A stretch of DNA of 64,000 nucleotides from Streptomyces sp. NBC_01217 (GCF_035994185.1 NZ_CP108538.1:5123501-5187500); one strand, 5' to 3'; counted from the stretch's first letter, positions 31,638 through 41,878 are shown. The notes: generated from the sequence alone by a model not told the origin. Numbers and translations: made by a program.

Positions 31638-34600
31638 GAGCCGACCCGCCCCGAACTGGAGCGGTTCTTCTTCCTGGACGACGTCGACCGCGATCTGATC
31701 GCCCGGCGACGCTCCACGCACCACCAGCTCGGCTTTGCGCTCCAGATGTGCACGGTTCGCTACATCGGCCGGTTCCTCCCGGACGACCCGCTGGAGGCGC
31801 CGTGGCCGGTAGTCGAGCACCTGGCCGCACAGCTCGGCATCGAGGACCCGTCGGTGGTGAAGCGGTACACCGAGCGGCCGAAGACGGCGTACGAGCACGC
31901 GTGGGAAATCCGGGACGCCTACGAGTACCACGAGTACGACGATGCGGAGTGGTCGCGGCGGTTCCGTACGTTCCTGCACGGGCGGGCGTGGACGCATGCC
32001 GAGGGCCCGAAGGCTTTGTTCGACCACGCGGCGGGCTGGCTGCGCCGCAACCGGGTGCTGCTGCCGGGCGTCTCGGTGCTGGCCCGGCAGGTGTCGGAGG
32101 TGCGGAAGGTCGCGGACAAGCGGCTGCACGCCACCGTCGCGGGCGCCGCTCGCCGCGTGGACCCGGCGCTGCCCGGAGAACTGGTGGCGACGCTGAAGAC
32201 GCCGGAGGGCTCGCGGTTCTCGGAGCTTGAGCGGCTGCGTCGGCCGCCGACGCGGACCACCGGGACGGCGTTCGCCCGCGCGCTGGAGCGGGTGGACGAG
32301 ATCGGCGCGTACCGGCTCGGACGGCTGAGGCTGTCGCAGATCCCGCCGAACCGGATGGCGGCGTTGGCCCGATATGCGCTGGGGTCGAAGGCGCCGCTGC
32401 TGGAGCGGGCGGGGGAGCCCAAGCGCACGGCGATGCTCACCGCGGTGATGCGGCACCTGGAGGCGAAGGCGATCGATGAGGCGCTGGACCTGTTCCAGGT
32501 CCTGATGGCCACGCGCCTGTTGAACACGGCGAAGCGGAAGACGGAGAAGGAGCGGCTGTCGACGCTGCCGCAGCTGAGAAGGCGTCGCGGGTGCTCGCGC
32601 GGGCGGCGAAGGTGTTGTTCGAGGAGCTGGAGCTGGTCGAGGAGCAGGAGGCGGACCTGGACGTGGTCACGCTGTGGGCGGCGGTGGAGGAGGTCGCCCC
32701 GCGCGCTGCCGTGATGAGTGCTGCGGCCACGGTGGTCTCGCTGGTGCCCGAGGACGAGAACTCGGCTGAGGTCGCCATGCGGGCCGCGCTCGTGAACCGG
32801 TACGCCACGGTGCGCCCGTTCCTCGCGTTGCTGGGTGAGTCGAAGGCGCTGGACGCGGCGAGCGCGGGCAAGCGGGTCCTGGCCGGGGTGCGCGGCCTGC
32901 CGGCGCTGGCCCGGCGGAAGGTGGGCGTCAAGCCGCTGCTGCCGCGCGAGGTGGACGACAAGCTCGTGCCGCCCGCGTGGCGCAAGGTGGTGTACGCCAA
33001 CCCGGATCTGCCGCAGGCCGCGGTGGACCGGGACGCGTACGTGGTGTGCGTGCTGGAGCAGCTGCACCGGGCCCTGAACAACCGCGACGTGTTCGCCTCG
33101 CCCTCGCATCGCTGGTCCAACCCGCGGGCCCGCCTGCTGGACGGGCCGGACTGGGACGCGGTCGAGGAGGACGTCCTGGCTGCCCTGAGCCTGGACATGC
33201 CCGTCCAGGAGCACCTGGCGGAGCTGGTGCGGGGCCTGGACGCCGGGTGGAAGCAGCTCGCCGAACGTCTGGAGGAAGCGGGGCCGGCGGCGAAGGTCTC
33301 CGTCGAGGTGCAGGACGACGGGCGGGTGAAGCTGAACGTCGACAAGCTCGGCGCCCTCGGCGAGCCCAAGTCCTTGGCCTGGCTGCGCAAGCGGGTCGAG
33401 AAGATGCTCCCGAAGATCGACCTGCCGGACCTGCTGTTCGAGGTGAACGCCTGGACCGGGTTTTTCGACGCCTTCGTCCACCTCGGCGACGGCACCACCC
33501 GGATGAAGGACCTGCCCACCTCGGTGGTCGCGCTGCTGGTGTCGGAGGCGTGCAACATCGGCTTGGCCCCGGTGGTGAACCCCGGCTACGAGGCCCTGAC
33601 CCGGGCCCGGCTCGTGCACATCGACCAGTACTACCTGCGCGCCGACACCATCGCCGCGGCGAACGCCGCGTTGATCGCCGCCCAGGCCGGCATCACGATC
33701 GTGCGTTACTGGGGCGACGGGCTGCTCGCCTCCGTGGACGGGCTGCGCTTCCAGGTGCCGGTGCGCACCATCAACGCCGCCCCGTCGCCGAAGTACTTCG
33801 GGTTCAAGCGGGGCATCACCTGGCTCAACGCCGTCAACGACCAGGTCGCCGGCATCGGGCAGATGGTCGTGCCCGGCACCCCGCGTGACTCCCTGCACAT
33901 CCTGGACGCACTGCTGAACCTCGACGGCGGGGTCAAGCCGGAGATGCTGGCGACCGACAACGCCTCGTACTCCGAAATGGTGTTCGGCCTGTTCAAGATC
34001 CTCGGCTACAACTTCAGCCCCCGATTCCGCGACCTGGACGACCAGCGGTTCTGGCGGGCCACGATGCCCGGCGTCGAGACCGGCCACTACGGCGCGGTGG
34101 AGGACCTGGCCCGTAACCGGGTCAATCTGAACAAGGTGATCATGCCCTGGCCGGACATGCTGAAGGTTGCCGGTTCCCTGGTCACCAACCAGGTCCGCGC
34201 CTACGACCTGCTGCGCATGTTCGGACGTGACGGACGCCCGACGCCGCTGGGGGCGGCGTTCGCGGAGTACGGGCGGATCGCCAAGACCGAGCACCTGCTG
34301 CGGGTGGTCGACCCGGTCGACGACACCTACCGCCGCCAGATGAACCGGCAGCTCACCGTGCAGGAGTCCCGCCACAAGCTGGCCCGGGACGTGTGCCACG
34401 GCAAGCGCGGCACCATCCACCAGGCGTACCGCGACGGCATGGAGGACCAGCTCGGCGCGCTCGGCCTGGTCCTCAACGCCATCGTGCTGTGGACCACGAA
34501 GTACCTCGACGCCGCAGTCGCCCAGCTCCGCGCCGAGGGCCACGAACTGCGGGACGAGGACATCGCCCGCCTGTCCCCGCTCAAGCACCGCAACCTGAAC

Positions 34601-34717
34601 CTGCTGGGCCGCTACAGCTTCACCGCCTCCACTCCGGCCGCCGGTGTCCTGCGCTCACTGCGCGACCCGGATGTGCCCGAGCTGGACGAGGACGATGTGG
34701 ATGACGGCGCGCACTGA
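31638..34717 (+). pseudogene. Decayed Tn3-family transposase
   Basis: The Tn3 TnpA pattern starts at 31638 (EPTRPELERFFFLDD) with no in-frame start codon between a stop at 31590 and that point. The first ATG is internal (31746). The frame continues (YIGRFLPDDPLEAPWPVVEHL, KTAYEHAWEIRDA) to about 32576, where a missing base changes frame: CAGCTG-AGAAG where a full gene would read CAGCTG-GAGAAG. The second frame runs to 34717 with the DDE core, including LVHIDQYYL, MLATDNASYSEM and ESRHKLARDVCHGKRGTI. N-terminal loss plus frameshift makes it inactive. No terminal inverted repeats or resolvase are evident. Confidence 0.9.
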
Positions 34718-34789
34718 TCGAGCGGCCCTTGTGCCGTCCTTGTCGCTCGCATGCCGGATTGGCCGACCAGTGCTCCTGGCTGTGCTGGA

Positions 34790-35527
34790 TCATCCGAGGG
34801 CGGGTTGGCCGCCCATGGCGCTGAGGGTGGCGCCGTTGACGTAACTGGCGTCAAGGGAGGCCATGAAGGCGATGGCTCCTGCGATCTCTTCGGGGTCGGC
34901 CAGGCGTTGGAGGGCGACGGCTTGTCCGGCTGATTCGAAGGCTTCGCCGTAGGCGGCGGTGCCCTCGGTGCGGGTGGGGCCGGCGGCGACGGCGTTGACG
35001 CGGACTCCGGCGGGCCCGTATTCGGCTGCCCAGACGCGGGTCAGGGATTCCAGGGCTGCCTTGGTGGCGCCGTAGATGCCACTGCCAAGACCGGGGGTGC
35101 CGGCGGCGCCGCTGCTGACATTGACGATGGCACCGTGTCCGCGTTCGGTCATACCGGGGGCGAGGGCCTGGACGAGGAGGTAGGGGGCGCGCAGGTTGAT
35201 GGCGATGTGAGCGTCGAAGGTGGCGGGGGTGGTGTCGGCGGTGCGGGCGAAGTGGAAGATGCCCGCGTTGTTGACCAGGATGTCGACCTGCCCGGCGCGT
35301 TCGGCCAGGTCTGTCACCTGTGCGGGGTCGGACAGATCAGCCGGCTCGAAGCGGGCTGTGGCGCCGAGGGCTGAGATGCGCTTCAAAGTGTCGGCTGCTC
35401 GTTCCTTGTCGCGGCCGTGGACGATGATGTCGGCGCCGCGGGCGGCCAGGGCCAGCGCGGTGGCCCGGCCGATACCGGCGGTGGCTCCGGTGACCAGGGC
35501 GGTCTGGTGTGCGAGGCCGTGCTGCAT
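34790..35527 (-). CDS. SDR family oxidoreductase (FabG-like)
   Basis: 245 aa, classic SDR. TALVTGATAGIGRATALAL, the ADLSDPAQV cofactor-side loop, NNAGI, NVSSGAAG (Ser) and YGATKAALESLTRVWAAEYGPAGVRVNAVAAGPTRT (Tyr/Lys and tail) are all intact. Third in a minus-strand cluster behind a methyltransferase (41 nt) and an MFS exporter. Substrate unknown. The cluster lies next to a Tn3 remnant, so it may be transposon or island cargo. Confidence 0.9.
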   Translation of the reverse strand: MQHGLAHQTALVTGATAGIGRATALALAARGADIIVHGRDKERAADTLKRISALGATARFEPADLSDPAQVTDLAERAGQVDILVNNAGIFHFARTADTTPATFDAHIAINLRAPYLLVQALAPGMTERGHGAIVNVSSGAAGTPGLGSGIYGATKAALESLTRVWAAEYGPAGVRVNAVAAGPTRTEGTAAYGEAFESAGQAVALQRLADPEEIAGAIAFMASLDASYVNGATLSAMGGQPALG

Positions 35528-35568
35528 GGTCGTACTCGTTTCTGCGTGGCGTGTGGGTGAGGGGTGGG

Positions 35569-36207
35569 CTACTGGGTGCGCTGGGCGGTCAGGACGGTGT
35601 CGTGGATGGTGACGTGCCGGCCGTCGGGTGTGGTGGAAGTGCGGGGGCGGGCGGTGAGGGTGACGGCCTTCCAGCCGGGTGCGGGCAGGTCGTTGATGAG
35701 GTCGTCGGCGGTGTAGAAGATGTCGGGCTCGGGCGGGCGGGGCATCGCGGTGTCCAGGTCGCTGGGGTGGTGGCCGATGATCACCAGATGTCCGTTGCCG
35801 GCAACCCGTGCGGCGAGAGCGGCGAAGACGGCGCGGCGCAGGGGTGAGGGGAAGTGAAGAAAGGAGGCGGTGACCAGGTCGTAGTGGGGCGCGTCGTCCT
35901 GAGGTGTCCAGGTGCGGATGTCGGCCTGTTGCCAGGTGAGCCGTCCGGTCAGCGTCGTGGGGGTGTGGTCGGCTGCGCGGGCGAGGGCCTGGGCGGAGAA
36001 GTCGGTGCCGGTGACCTGCCAGCCCGCCTGGGCCAGCCAGATGGCGTCGGCGCCCTCGCCGCAGCCTGCCTCCAAGGCCATCCCCGGCGTCAGTGCGGTG
36101 ACTTCTTCGACGAGCGCGGGGTTGGGCTGACCGCTCCACAGCGGGTTGGGGGCGTTGTAGCGCTGGTCCCAGAACGCGGCTTCGTAGCGGGGATCGGTGT
36201 CACTCAT
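35569..36207 (-). CDS. Class I SAM-dependent methyltransferase
   Basis: 212 aa with GGAG eight bases before the ATG at 36207. YEAAFWDQRYNAPNPLWSGQPNPALVEEV then MALEAGCGEGADAIWLAQAGWQVTGTDFS is SAM-binding motif I of the class I fold. The overall pattern resembles TehB/thiopurine-type methyltransferases that act on small molecules. It lies between the exporter (37 nt upstream) and the SDR on one strand, so the three may modify and export a toxic compound. Confidence 0.9.
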   Translation of the reverse strand: MSDTDPRYEAAFWDQRYNAPNPLWSGQPNPALVEEVTALTPGMALEAGCGEGADAIWLAQAGWQVTGTDFSAQALARAADHTPTTLTGRLTWQQADIRTWTPQDDAPHYDLVTASFLHFPSPLRRAVFAALAARVAGNGHLVIIGHHPSDLDTAMPRPPEPDIFYTADDLINDLPAPGWKAVTLTARPRTSTTPDGRHVTIHDTVLTAQRTQ

Positions 36208-36244
36208 CAGGAGTTCTCCAGGGTGTGGTCGGGGGCTGTGGTGA

Positions 36245-37696
36245 TCATGCGGGGGTGGTGTCGGGGGCGGGGATGCGGCGCGCCCAGAGGCCGAACAGGA
36301 GCAGGCCGGCCAGGGGGAAGGCGGCGGTCGCAAGGAAGGTTGCTCCCAGGCCGTCCTCCAGTCCGCCGGTGGCGGAGAGCACGCTGGTCAGGACGGCCAG
36401 GCCCATGCCGCCGCCAAGCTGTTGCAGGCCCTGGTTGAGGCTGGCGGCGGCGCCGATGTGCTCGGCGGGAGCTTGGTGCATGATCACGGCGGTGACGGGG
36501 GCGAAGGTGGCGCCTGCGCCCGCGCCGAGCAGGATCGAGGGCAGCAGCACGGTGACGATCGAGGTGTTCGCGTCGGCGTCGGCGGCCACCAGCGCCATCC
36601 AGGCGATGCCCAGCACCAGTCCGGCAAGGCCCGTACTGCCGATGATGCGCTCGCCCAGGCGCGGAAGCAGCCGGGGGGTGAGCTGATTGGTGGCGATCAG
36701 GCCGACGGTGAAAGGCACCAGGGCCAGACCGGTCTGGATCGGTGTGAAGCCGAGCACCTGCTGGGTGAGCAGGGTGGTGAAGAACAGGAAGCCGACCTGC
36801 CCGGCCGGGACGACCAGCATCGACAGCGGCGGGCCTGCACTGCGCACGGAGGAGAAGAACGCCAGCGGCATCACCGGATGCGGATTCCTGCGCTCACAAA
36901 CGACCAGGGCCGCGAGCGCGAGTGCGGCGACGGCGAACGCCCCCATCACCAGGGCGCTGTTCCAGCCGCGGTCGGCGGCGGAGGTGAAGGCGAACACCAG
37001 GGCCACCATCGCCAGGATCGAGGCTGCGGCGCCGCCGAGGTCCAGCGAGGTGCGCCGACGCTCCATCTCCGGCAGATTGCGCACCGCGCCCAGCAGGACC
37101 AGCACCCCGATGGGGGCGTTGACGAACATCACCCACTGCCAGCCCAGCGTCTGCGTCAGCACACCGCCCGCTAGCAGCCCGACCGCGGCTCCTGCGCCGA
37201 CGGCCAGGACGAACATCGCCATCGCACGCGACCGTTGTGGGCCCGGCGCGGTGATCCCCACCAGCAGCACCATCACGCTGGGCGCCGCCATGGCCGCGCC
37301 CACTCCCTGCAGTGCTCGCGCCGCCACCAGGACCCCAGCTGAACCCGCGAGACCCCCGGCGACGGAGGCGACCACAAAGACGATGACGCCCAGGACCAGA
37401 GCGCGGCGCGGGCCGATCATGGAGCCGATCTTGCCGCTCAGCAGAATTAGGCCGCCGAACGTCAGTGCGTAGGCGGTGACCACCCAGGACAGACCCGCGC
37501 TGGAAAAGCCCAGCTCGCGGCCGATGTCTGGCAAAGCCACATTCACGATCGAGGTATCCACGACGAACATCAGCTGCGTCAGCACCAAGATCACCACGGC
37601 CAGCGCCACCGAACCACGGCGCACCGCCACCGCCGCTTCGGGCGGCGCCACGGCCCGCTGCGCGTCCGGCACCTCGGTTCCGCTGTCCTGGCTCAT
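36245..37696 (-). CDS. DHA2-type MFS drug exporter
   Basis: 483 aa from the ATG at 37696, 14 predicted membrane segments. Early motif FVVDTSIVNVALPDIGRELGFSS is typical of the DHA2 (EmrB/QacA-like) drug:proton antiporters, with motif A SGKIGSMIGPRRALVLG and motif C VGAGAAVGLLAGGVL. It is first in the exporter-methyltransferase-SDR cluster and divergent from an XRE regulator with a dyad operator in between. Substrate unknown. Confidence 0.9.
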   Translation of the reverse strand: MSQDSGTEVPDAQRAVAPPEAAVAVRRGSVALAVVILVLTQLMFVVDTSIVNVALPDIGRELGFSSAGLSWVVTAYALTFGGLILLSGKIGSMIGPRRALVLGVIVFVVASVAGGLAGSAGVLVAARALQGVGAAMAAPSVMVLLVGITAPGPQRSRAMAMFVLAVGAGAAVGLLAGGVLTQTLGWQWVMFVNAPIGVLVLLGAVRNLPEMERRRTSLDLGGAAASILAMVALVFAFTSAADRGWNSALVMGAFAVAALALAALVVCERRNPHPVMPLAFFSSVRSAGPPLSMLVVPAGQVGFLFFTTLLTQQVLGFTPIQTGLALVPFTVGLIATNQLTPRLLPRLGERIIGSTGLAGLVLGIAWMALVAADADANTSIVTVLLPSILLGAGAGATFAPVTAVIMHQAPAEHIGAAASLNQGLQQLGGGMGLAVLTSVLSATGGLEDGLGATFLATAAFPLAGLLLFGLWARRIPAPDTTPA

Positions 37697-37778
37697 CGCG
37701 TCTCTCCCATCCCGTGCGGCGAACCCGGGCAGGGCGCCTGCCTCCACAGTCAGGCCGCCCACGGCAACGCGCAAAGAT

Positions 37779-37797
37779 CCTTGCTGCGGTGGCAAGG
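37779..37797. promoter_or_regulatory. Putative XRE regulator operator
   Basis: CCTTGC-TGCGGTG-GCAAGG is a dyad with perfect 6-bp arms and a 7-bp spacer, immediately upstream of the XRE gene and in the gap shared with the divergent exporter. Confidence 0.5.
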
Positions 37798-37804
37798 TGA
37801 AGGG

Positions 37805-38158
37805 ATGGACGAAGAGACACAGTCGACGATGGCGGCGGTCGGCCCTCGCCTCAAAGGGCTGCGGACCCATCGCAGCCTTTCCCTGACAGCCTTGGCGGAG
37901 GCCACCGGGATCTCCCTCAGCACGCTCTCGCGACTGGAGTCGGGCCAGCGCCGCCCCACCCTCGAACTGCTCCTGCCCCTGGCCCGGGAGCTACGCGTGG
38001 ACATCGGCCAGCTCATCGGCGCACCGCAGACGGGCGACCCCCGCCTGCACCTGCAGCCCATCACTCGCCACGGCATGACCATGCTCCCGCTCACCCGACG
38101 GGCGGGAAGTCTGCAAGCGCAAGTAGACATTTCGTTTCCTACTTGTTTGATACGATGA
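37805..38158 (+). CDS. XRE regulator lacking its cupin domain (truncated)
   Basis: 117 aa. Residues 1-65 form an HTH_3 domain (LKGLRTHRSLSLTALAEATGISLSTLSRLESGQRRPTLELL). Normal relatives of about 190 aa continue through PITRHGMTMLPLTRR into a cupin effector domain. Here the match ends after RRAGSLQA and the frame closes with an unrelated QVDISFPTCLIR next to the toxin-antitoxin locus. The protein may still bind DNA but would not sense a ligand. It is divergent from the exporter cluster it presumably controlled. Confidence 0.8.
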   Translation: MDEETQSTMAAVGPRLKGLRTHRSLSLTALAEATGISLSTLSRLESGQRRPTLELLLPLARELRVDIGQLIGAPQTGDPRLHLQPITRHGMTMLPLTRRAGSLQAQVDISFPTCLIR

Positions 38159-38162
38159 GCTC

Positions 38163-38447
38163 ATGTCCGAGACGACTTACAGCATCGGTGAGGGACCGGC
38201 GACGCGGGTCAGCCTCTCTCTGCCCGAAGGGACCGCTGAAGCGATCCGTGCCCGGGCCGGTAAGAGGGAGTTCTCCGCGTTCATCGCCGCAGCCGTCGAG
38301 CGGGAGCTTCGGGGGCAGGTGCTGGATGAGTACCTGGCGGACTACGAGAGCCGTAAGGGTCCGGTCTCCGAGCAGGCGCGGCAGCGGGCGCGGCAGGTCC
38401 TCGACGAGGTGTTCGCCGAGGAGGGGCAGTGGCCCGCCGCAAGCTGA
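38163..38447 (+). CDS. Antitoxin, VapB-like ribbon-helix-helix
   Basis: 94 aa. TRVSLSLPEGTAEAIRARAGKREFSAFIAAAVERELR is a MetJ/Arc-type ribbon-helix-helix DNA-binding domain. The tail (YLADYESRKGPVSEQARQRARQVLDEVF) is helical and acidic, as in domains that wrap a toxin. It overlaps the PIN gene by 19 nt. Antitoxins of this kind neutralise VapC and repress their own operon. Confidence 0.85.
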   Translation: MSETTYSIGEGPATRVSLSLPEGTAEAIRARAGKREFSAFIAAAVERELRGQVLDEYLADYESRKGPVSEQARQRARQVLDEVFAEEGQWPAAS

Positions 38448-38842
38448 ACCACGAAGGCACACTCGTCCTCGACAGCGAGGGACTCTCCAAGCTGCTCAAC
38501 GATGACGAGACGGCGGTGGCACTGGTCGCGGAGGCGCGGTCCAGGGGGATGGAAGTGGTCATCTCCGCGCTCACCATCATCGAAGCCGTGCATGCCCGCA
38601 CCAACAAGGCCCGGCTGGCCTGGGTGCTGTCCGGTCTGCGCACCGTCCCGGTGGGCGACGAAGAGGCGAAGGCGGCCTCGGTGCTGTTGATGGCGGCCGG
38701 ACTGCACGGCCACGAGTACGCCATCGACGCGGCAGTGGCCGAGGCCGCTCTGCGGCAGCGACGTCCTGTTGTCATGCTGACATCGGACACTGACGACATG
38801 GGCAAACTGTGCGGCGACAGGGTGCGCCTCGTCGTGGTGTGA
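38429..38842 (+). CDS. PIN-domain ribonuclease toxin (VapC-like)
   Basis: 137 aa from a GTG inside the antitoxin 3' end. The acidic PIN residues are visible: D15 in LVLDSEGL, E52 in TIIEAVH, D100 in YAIDAAVAEAA and D120 in LTSDTDDM. The fold is a Mg2+-dependent RNase, so free toxin would cleave RNA and halt growth. The overlap with the antitoxin gene indicates coupled translation. The pair ends the accessory segment. Confidence 0.88.
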   Translation: MARRKLNHEGTLVLDSEGLSKLLNDDETAVALVAEARSRGMEVVISALTIIEAVHARTNKARLAWVLSGLRTVPVGDEEAKAASVLLMAAGLHGHEYAIDAAVAEAALRQRRPVVMLTSDTDDMGKLCGDRVRLVVV

Positions 38843-38905
38843 GCGGGTTTCGACGCCGCGGCAATCCAGCCCCTTCAGGATCCGGCGCCGTCCATGGGCC
38901 CCGCC

Positions 38906-39769
38906 CTACGACGCGCCGGACGGCGTCGACGGCGTCCACGGCGCCCCCGGCACCACCAGCGGCGCCCCCGTCACCGGGCACGGGACGATCACCGCCTCCA
39001 GGCCGAAGACCTCGCGTACGAGCTCGGCGGTCACGATGTCCTCCGGGTGGCCCTCGGCGACGATCCGGCCCTCCTTCATGGCGACCAGATGGTCCGCGTA
39101 CCGGGCGGCCTGGTTCAGGTCGTGGAGCACGGTGACGACGGTCCGGCCGCGGGTGCCGTCCGCCGCCGGGGCGGTGAGCCGGCGCACCAGGTCCAGGACC
39201 TCCACCTGGTGCGCGATGTCGAGGTACGTGGTCGGCTCGTCGAGCAGCAGCAGATCGGTCTCCTGGGCGAGCGCCATCGCGATCCAGACCCGCTGGCGCT
39301 GCCCGCCGGACAGCTCGTCGACCGACCGGTCGGCCAGCGCGGTGACGTCCGTGCGCTCCATGGCGTCCGTCACCGCCCGCTCGTCCTCCTGGGACCACTG
39401 CTGCCACCAGCGCTGATGCGGCTGGCGGCCGCGGGCGACGAGGTCGCAGACGGTGATCGCCTCGGGGGCGACCGGGGTCTGCGGCAGCAGCCCTATCGAC
39501 TGGGCGATCTTCCTGGTGGGGATCCGGGACAGCTCCGTACCGTCGAGGAGTACCGCCCCGCCGCGCGGCTTGAGCAGCCGGCCGAGCGCGCGCAGGGTGG
39601 TCGACTTGCCGCACGCGTTCGGGCCGACGATGACCGTCACCCGGCCGTCGGGAACGGCGAGGTCCAGCTCGTGCACGACCGTGCGGTCCTCGTAGGCGAG
39701 GGTCAGCTCCCGCACCGTGAGCCGGCTGGTCGCGGTCGCCGTCGTGTCGGACGTACGGGTCGAGCTCAT
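38906..39769 (-). CDS. Iron-siderophore ABC transporter ATPase (FepC-like)
   Basis: 287 aa. Walker [10 protein letters not shown] (49-57), Q-loop GLLPQTP, signature [15 protein letters not shown], Walker [13 protein letters not shown] and H-loop VLHDLN are all present. The Asn-Ala-Cys in Walker A and the TTYLDIAHQ block are typical of the FepC/FhuC ferric siderophore class. It drives uptake through the two permeases. Its ATG overlaps the permease stop by 4 nt (ATGA). Confidence 0.95.
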   Translation of the reverse strand: MSSTRTSDTTATATSRLTVRELTLAYEDRTVVHELDLAVPDGRVTVIVGPNACGKSTTLRALGRLLKPRGGAVLLDGTELSRIPTRKIAQSIGLLPQTPVAPEAITVCDLVARGRQPHQRWWQQWSQEDERAVTDAMERTDVTALADRSVDELSGGQRQRVWIAMALAQETDLLLLDEPTTYLDIAHQVEVLDLVRRLTAPAADGTRGRTVVTVLHDLNQAARYADHLVAMKEGRIVAEGHPEDIVTAELVREVFGLEAVIVPCPVTGAPLVVPGAPWTPSTPSGAS

Positions 39770-40845
39770 GCAGTGCCTCCACTACGGCCGCGACCGCCAC
39801 CGTGACCGCGGATGATCAGCCAGATCAGATACGGGGCGCCGACCGCCGCCGTCAGAACGCCCACCGGCAGCTCGGTGGGCGAGAAGAGCTTGCGCGCCAG
39901 CAGATCGGCGAAGACGACGATCAGCGCGCCGAGCAGCGCCGAGCACAGCAGCGGGATCTGCGCGGTACGGGTCATGCGGCGGGCGATCTGCGGGGCGAGC
40001 AGCGCCACGAAGTCGACCGGACCGGCCGTCCCCGTCGCCACGGACGCCAGGATCACACCGAGGGCGACCAGCCCCAGCCGTACCCGTCCCAGCCGCACCC
40101 CGAGCGCCGTCGCGGTGTCGTCGTCCAGCGAGACGGTGCGCTGGGCACGGGCGGCCCACAAGGCGGCGGGCAGCAGGATCAGCAGCGTCCAGCCGATCGG
40201 CGCGGCCTCGGACCAGCCGCGGCCGTTGAGCGAGCCGGTCATCCAGATCTGCGCCTGCTGGGCGACCAGATAGTCGCCCTTCGTCAGGAACAGCGTGGTG
40301 ACCGACCGCAGCGCGATGGCGAAGCCGATGCCGATGAGGACGAAGCGGGTGGCGTGCAGCCCGCCGCGCCAGGCGAAGACGTACACGAGGGCCGCCGCGG
40401 CCACTCCGCCGATGACGGAGAGATACGGCAGCACGGTGTACGAGGTGACGCCGAACGTCATCGCGCCGACCGTGAGCGCACCTGCCCCCTGGCTGATGCC
40501 GATGATGTCGGGGCTGGCCAGCGGGTTGCGGGCGACGGTCTGGATCAGCGCACCGGCGATCCCGAACGCCGCGCCGACCAGCAGCCCCACGACCATCCGC
40601 GGCAGCCGCAGCGTGCCGACCACCAGCTCGTCGGGGGACGGCTGCCCCAGGATCACCTTCACGACCTCGCCGGGCGCGACGAAGCTCTCGCCGACGCAGA
40701 GGTACGCGACACAGACGGCGGCCAGCAGCACGACGAGGACGGCGGCGACGACGGCCGCCCGCCGGTGCAGCAGGAACCGGCCCCGCGCCCCGATCCGCAG
40801 GACGTGGTACCCGGAGGGCCGCACCCGCAGCGTGGTGTCGCTCAT
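39766..40845 (-). CDS. Iron-siderophore ABC transporter permease, FecCD family (second)
   Basis: 359 aa, nine or ten membrane segments. Family blocks [45 protein letters not shown] and [20 protein letters not shown] are characteristic of FecCD/BtuC permeases. Loops near the C-terminus contact the ATPase. It overlaps both neighbours by 4 nt, a tightly coupled operon. It pairs with the permease encoded just upstream as a heterodimer. Confidence 0.94.
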   Translation of the reverse strand: MSDTTLRVRPSGYHVLRIGARGRFLLHRRAAVVAAVLVVLLAAVCVAYLCVGESFVAPGEVVKVILGQPSPDELVVGTLRLPRMVVGLLVGAAFGIAGALIQTVARNPLASPDIIGISQGAGALTVGAMTFGVTSYTVLPYLSVIGGVAAAALVYVFAWRGGLHATRFVLIGIGFAIALRSVTTLFLTKGDYLVAQQAQIWMTGSLNGRGWSEAAPIGWTLLILLPAALWAARAQRTVSLDDDTATALGVRLGRVRLGLVALGVILASVATGTAGPVDFVALLAPQIARRMTRTAQIPLLCSALLGALIVVFADLLARKLFSPTELPVGVLTAAVGAPYLIWLIIRGHGGGRGRSGGTA

Positions 40846-41852
40846 GCGGGCACCGCCTTCCGGCGTACCAGGGTGACCAGGAAGGGAACCCCGATCAGCG
40901 CCGTCATCACGCCCGCCGGGACCTCGCTCGGCGGGAAGACGATGCGGCCGATGACATCGGAGACCAGCAGCATGACGGGCCCGATCAGCGCCGCCATCGG
41001 CAGCACCCAGCGGTGGTCGCCGCCGACGATCGCGCGGGCGATGTGCGGGACGGCGAGCCCGATGAACGCGATCGGCCCGGCCGCTGCTACGCCGACACCG
41101 GTCAGCACGGTGGCCCCGACGCCGCCGACGATCCGTACCGTCGCGACCTTCTGTCCGAGCCCCTTCGCCACGTCCTCGCCGAGCGCCAGCGCGTCGAGCC
41201 CGCGGGCGACGGACAGTACGAGCACGGTCCCGATCAGCACGAACGGCCAGATCTGCTGGGCCACATCGGCCTCGCGCCCGGCGATCGAGCCGACCTGCCA
41301 GAAGCGGAACTCGTCCAGCGCGGACGCCTTGGTCGTCAGCACCGCCATCGTCACCGACACCAGCAGCGCGTTGATCGCCGCGCCGCCGAGGGCGAGCTTC
41401 ACGGGGGTGGCGCCCCCGCGCCCGCTCGATGCGATCGCGTACACGGCGACGGAGGCGATCGCCGCCCCCGCGAACCCGAACCACACGTACCCCGTCAGGG
41501 TGTGGACTCCGGCGTACGCGATGGCCAGCACCACACCCACCGAGGCGCCCTGGCTGATGCCGAGGATGCCGGGGTCGGCGATGGGGTTACGGGTGATGCC
41601 CTGGAGCACCGTGCCCGCGAGGGCCAGTGCCGCGCCGACCATCAGCCCGATCAGGGTGCGCGGCACCCGCATGTTCCGGATGACTTCGGCGGCGTCGGAG
41701 TGCCCGCCGTGCAGCAGGGCGTCGATCACCTCGGACGGGGGTATGGAGCGGGCCCCCACGGCGAGGCTGAGAAGTATCGCCACCAGCAGCGCCGCGACGG
41801 CCGCCGCCGTCGCGAGTGCGCGTCTGGGGCGGCGTGGTGCGGCGGCTGACAT
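40842..41852 (-). CDS. Iron-siderophore ABC transporter permease, FecCD family (first)
   Basis: 336 aa from the ATG at 41852. An upstream TTG in frame would add eight residues. Blocks RVPRTLIGLMVGAALALAGTVLQGITRNPIADPGILGISQGASVG and GPIAFIGLAVPHIARAIVGGDHR identify a FecCD permease. It is first in the three-gene operon. An iron-box-like sequence lies 27 bp upstream, so repression by a DmdR/IdeR-type regulator is likely. No substrate-binding lipoprotein gene is adjacent. Confidence 0.94.
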   Translation of the reverse strand: MSAAAPRRPRRALATAAAVAALLVAILLSLAVGARSIPPSEVIDALLHGGHSDAAEVIRNMRVPRTLIGLMVGAALALAGTVLQGITRNPIADPGILGISQGASVGVVLAIAYAGVHTLTGYVWFGFAGAAIASVAVYAIASSGRGGATPVKLALGGAAINALLVSVTMAVLTTKASALDEFRFWQVGSIAGREADVAQQIWPFVLIGTVLVLSVARGLDALALGEDVAKGLGQKVATVRIVGGVGATVLTGVGVAAAGPIAFIGLAVPHIARAIVGGDHRWVLPMAALIGPVMLLVSDVIGRIVFPPSEVPAGVMTALIGVPFLVTLVRRKAVPA

Positions 41853-41878
41853 CGGACCCAATCGAGAGCGAAGCAAAG

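Noticed and set aside
31495..31640. Left terminal inverted repeat of the Tn3 element
   Set aside because: No GGGG-type end or matching inverted copy was found near 34717. Only a CGATCATGATCG palindrome (31576-31587) is visible.
31919..34588. 889-codon minus frame over the transposase
   Set aside because: Composition is shadow-like. The + strand carries the Tn3 motifs.
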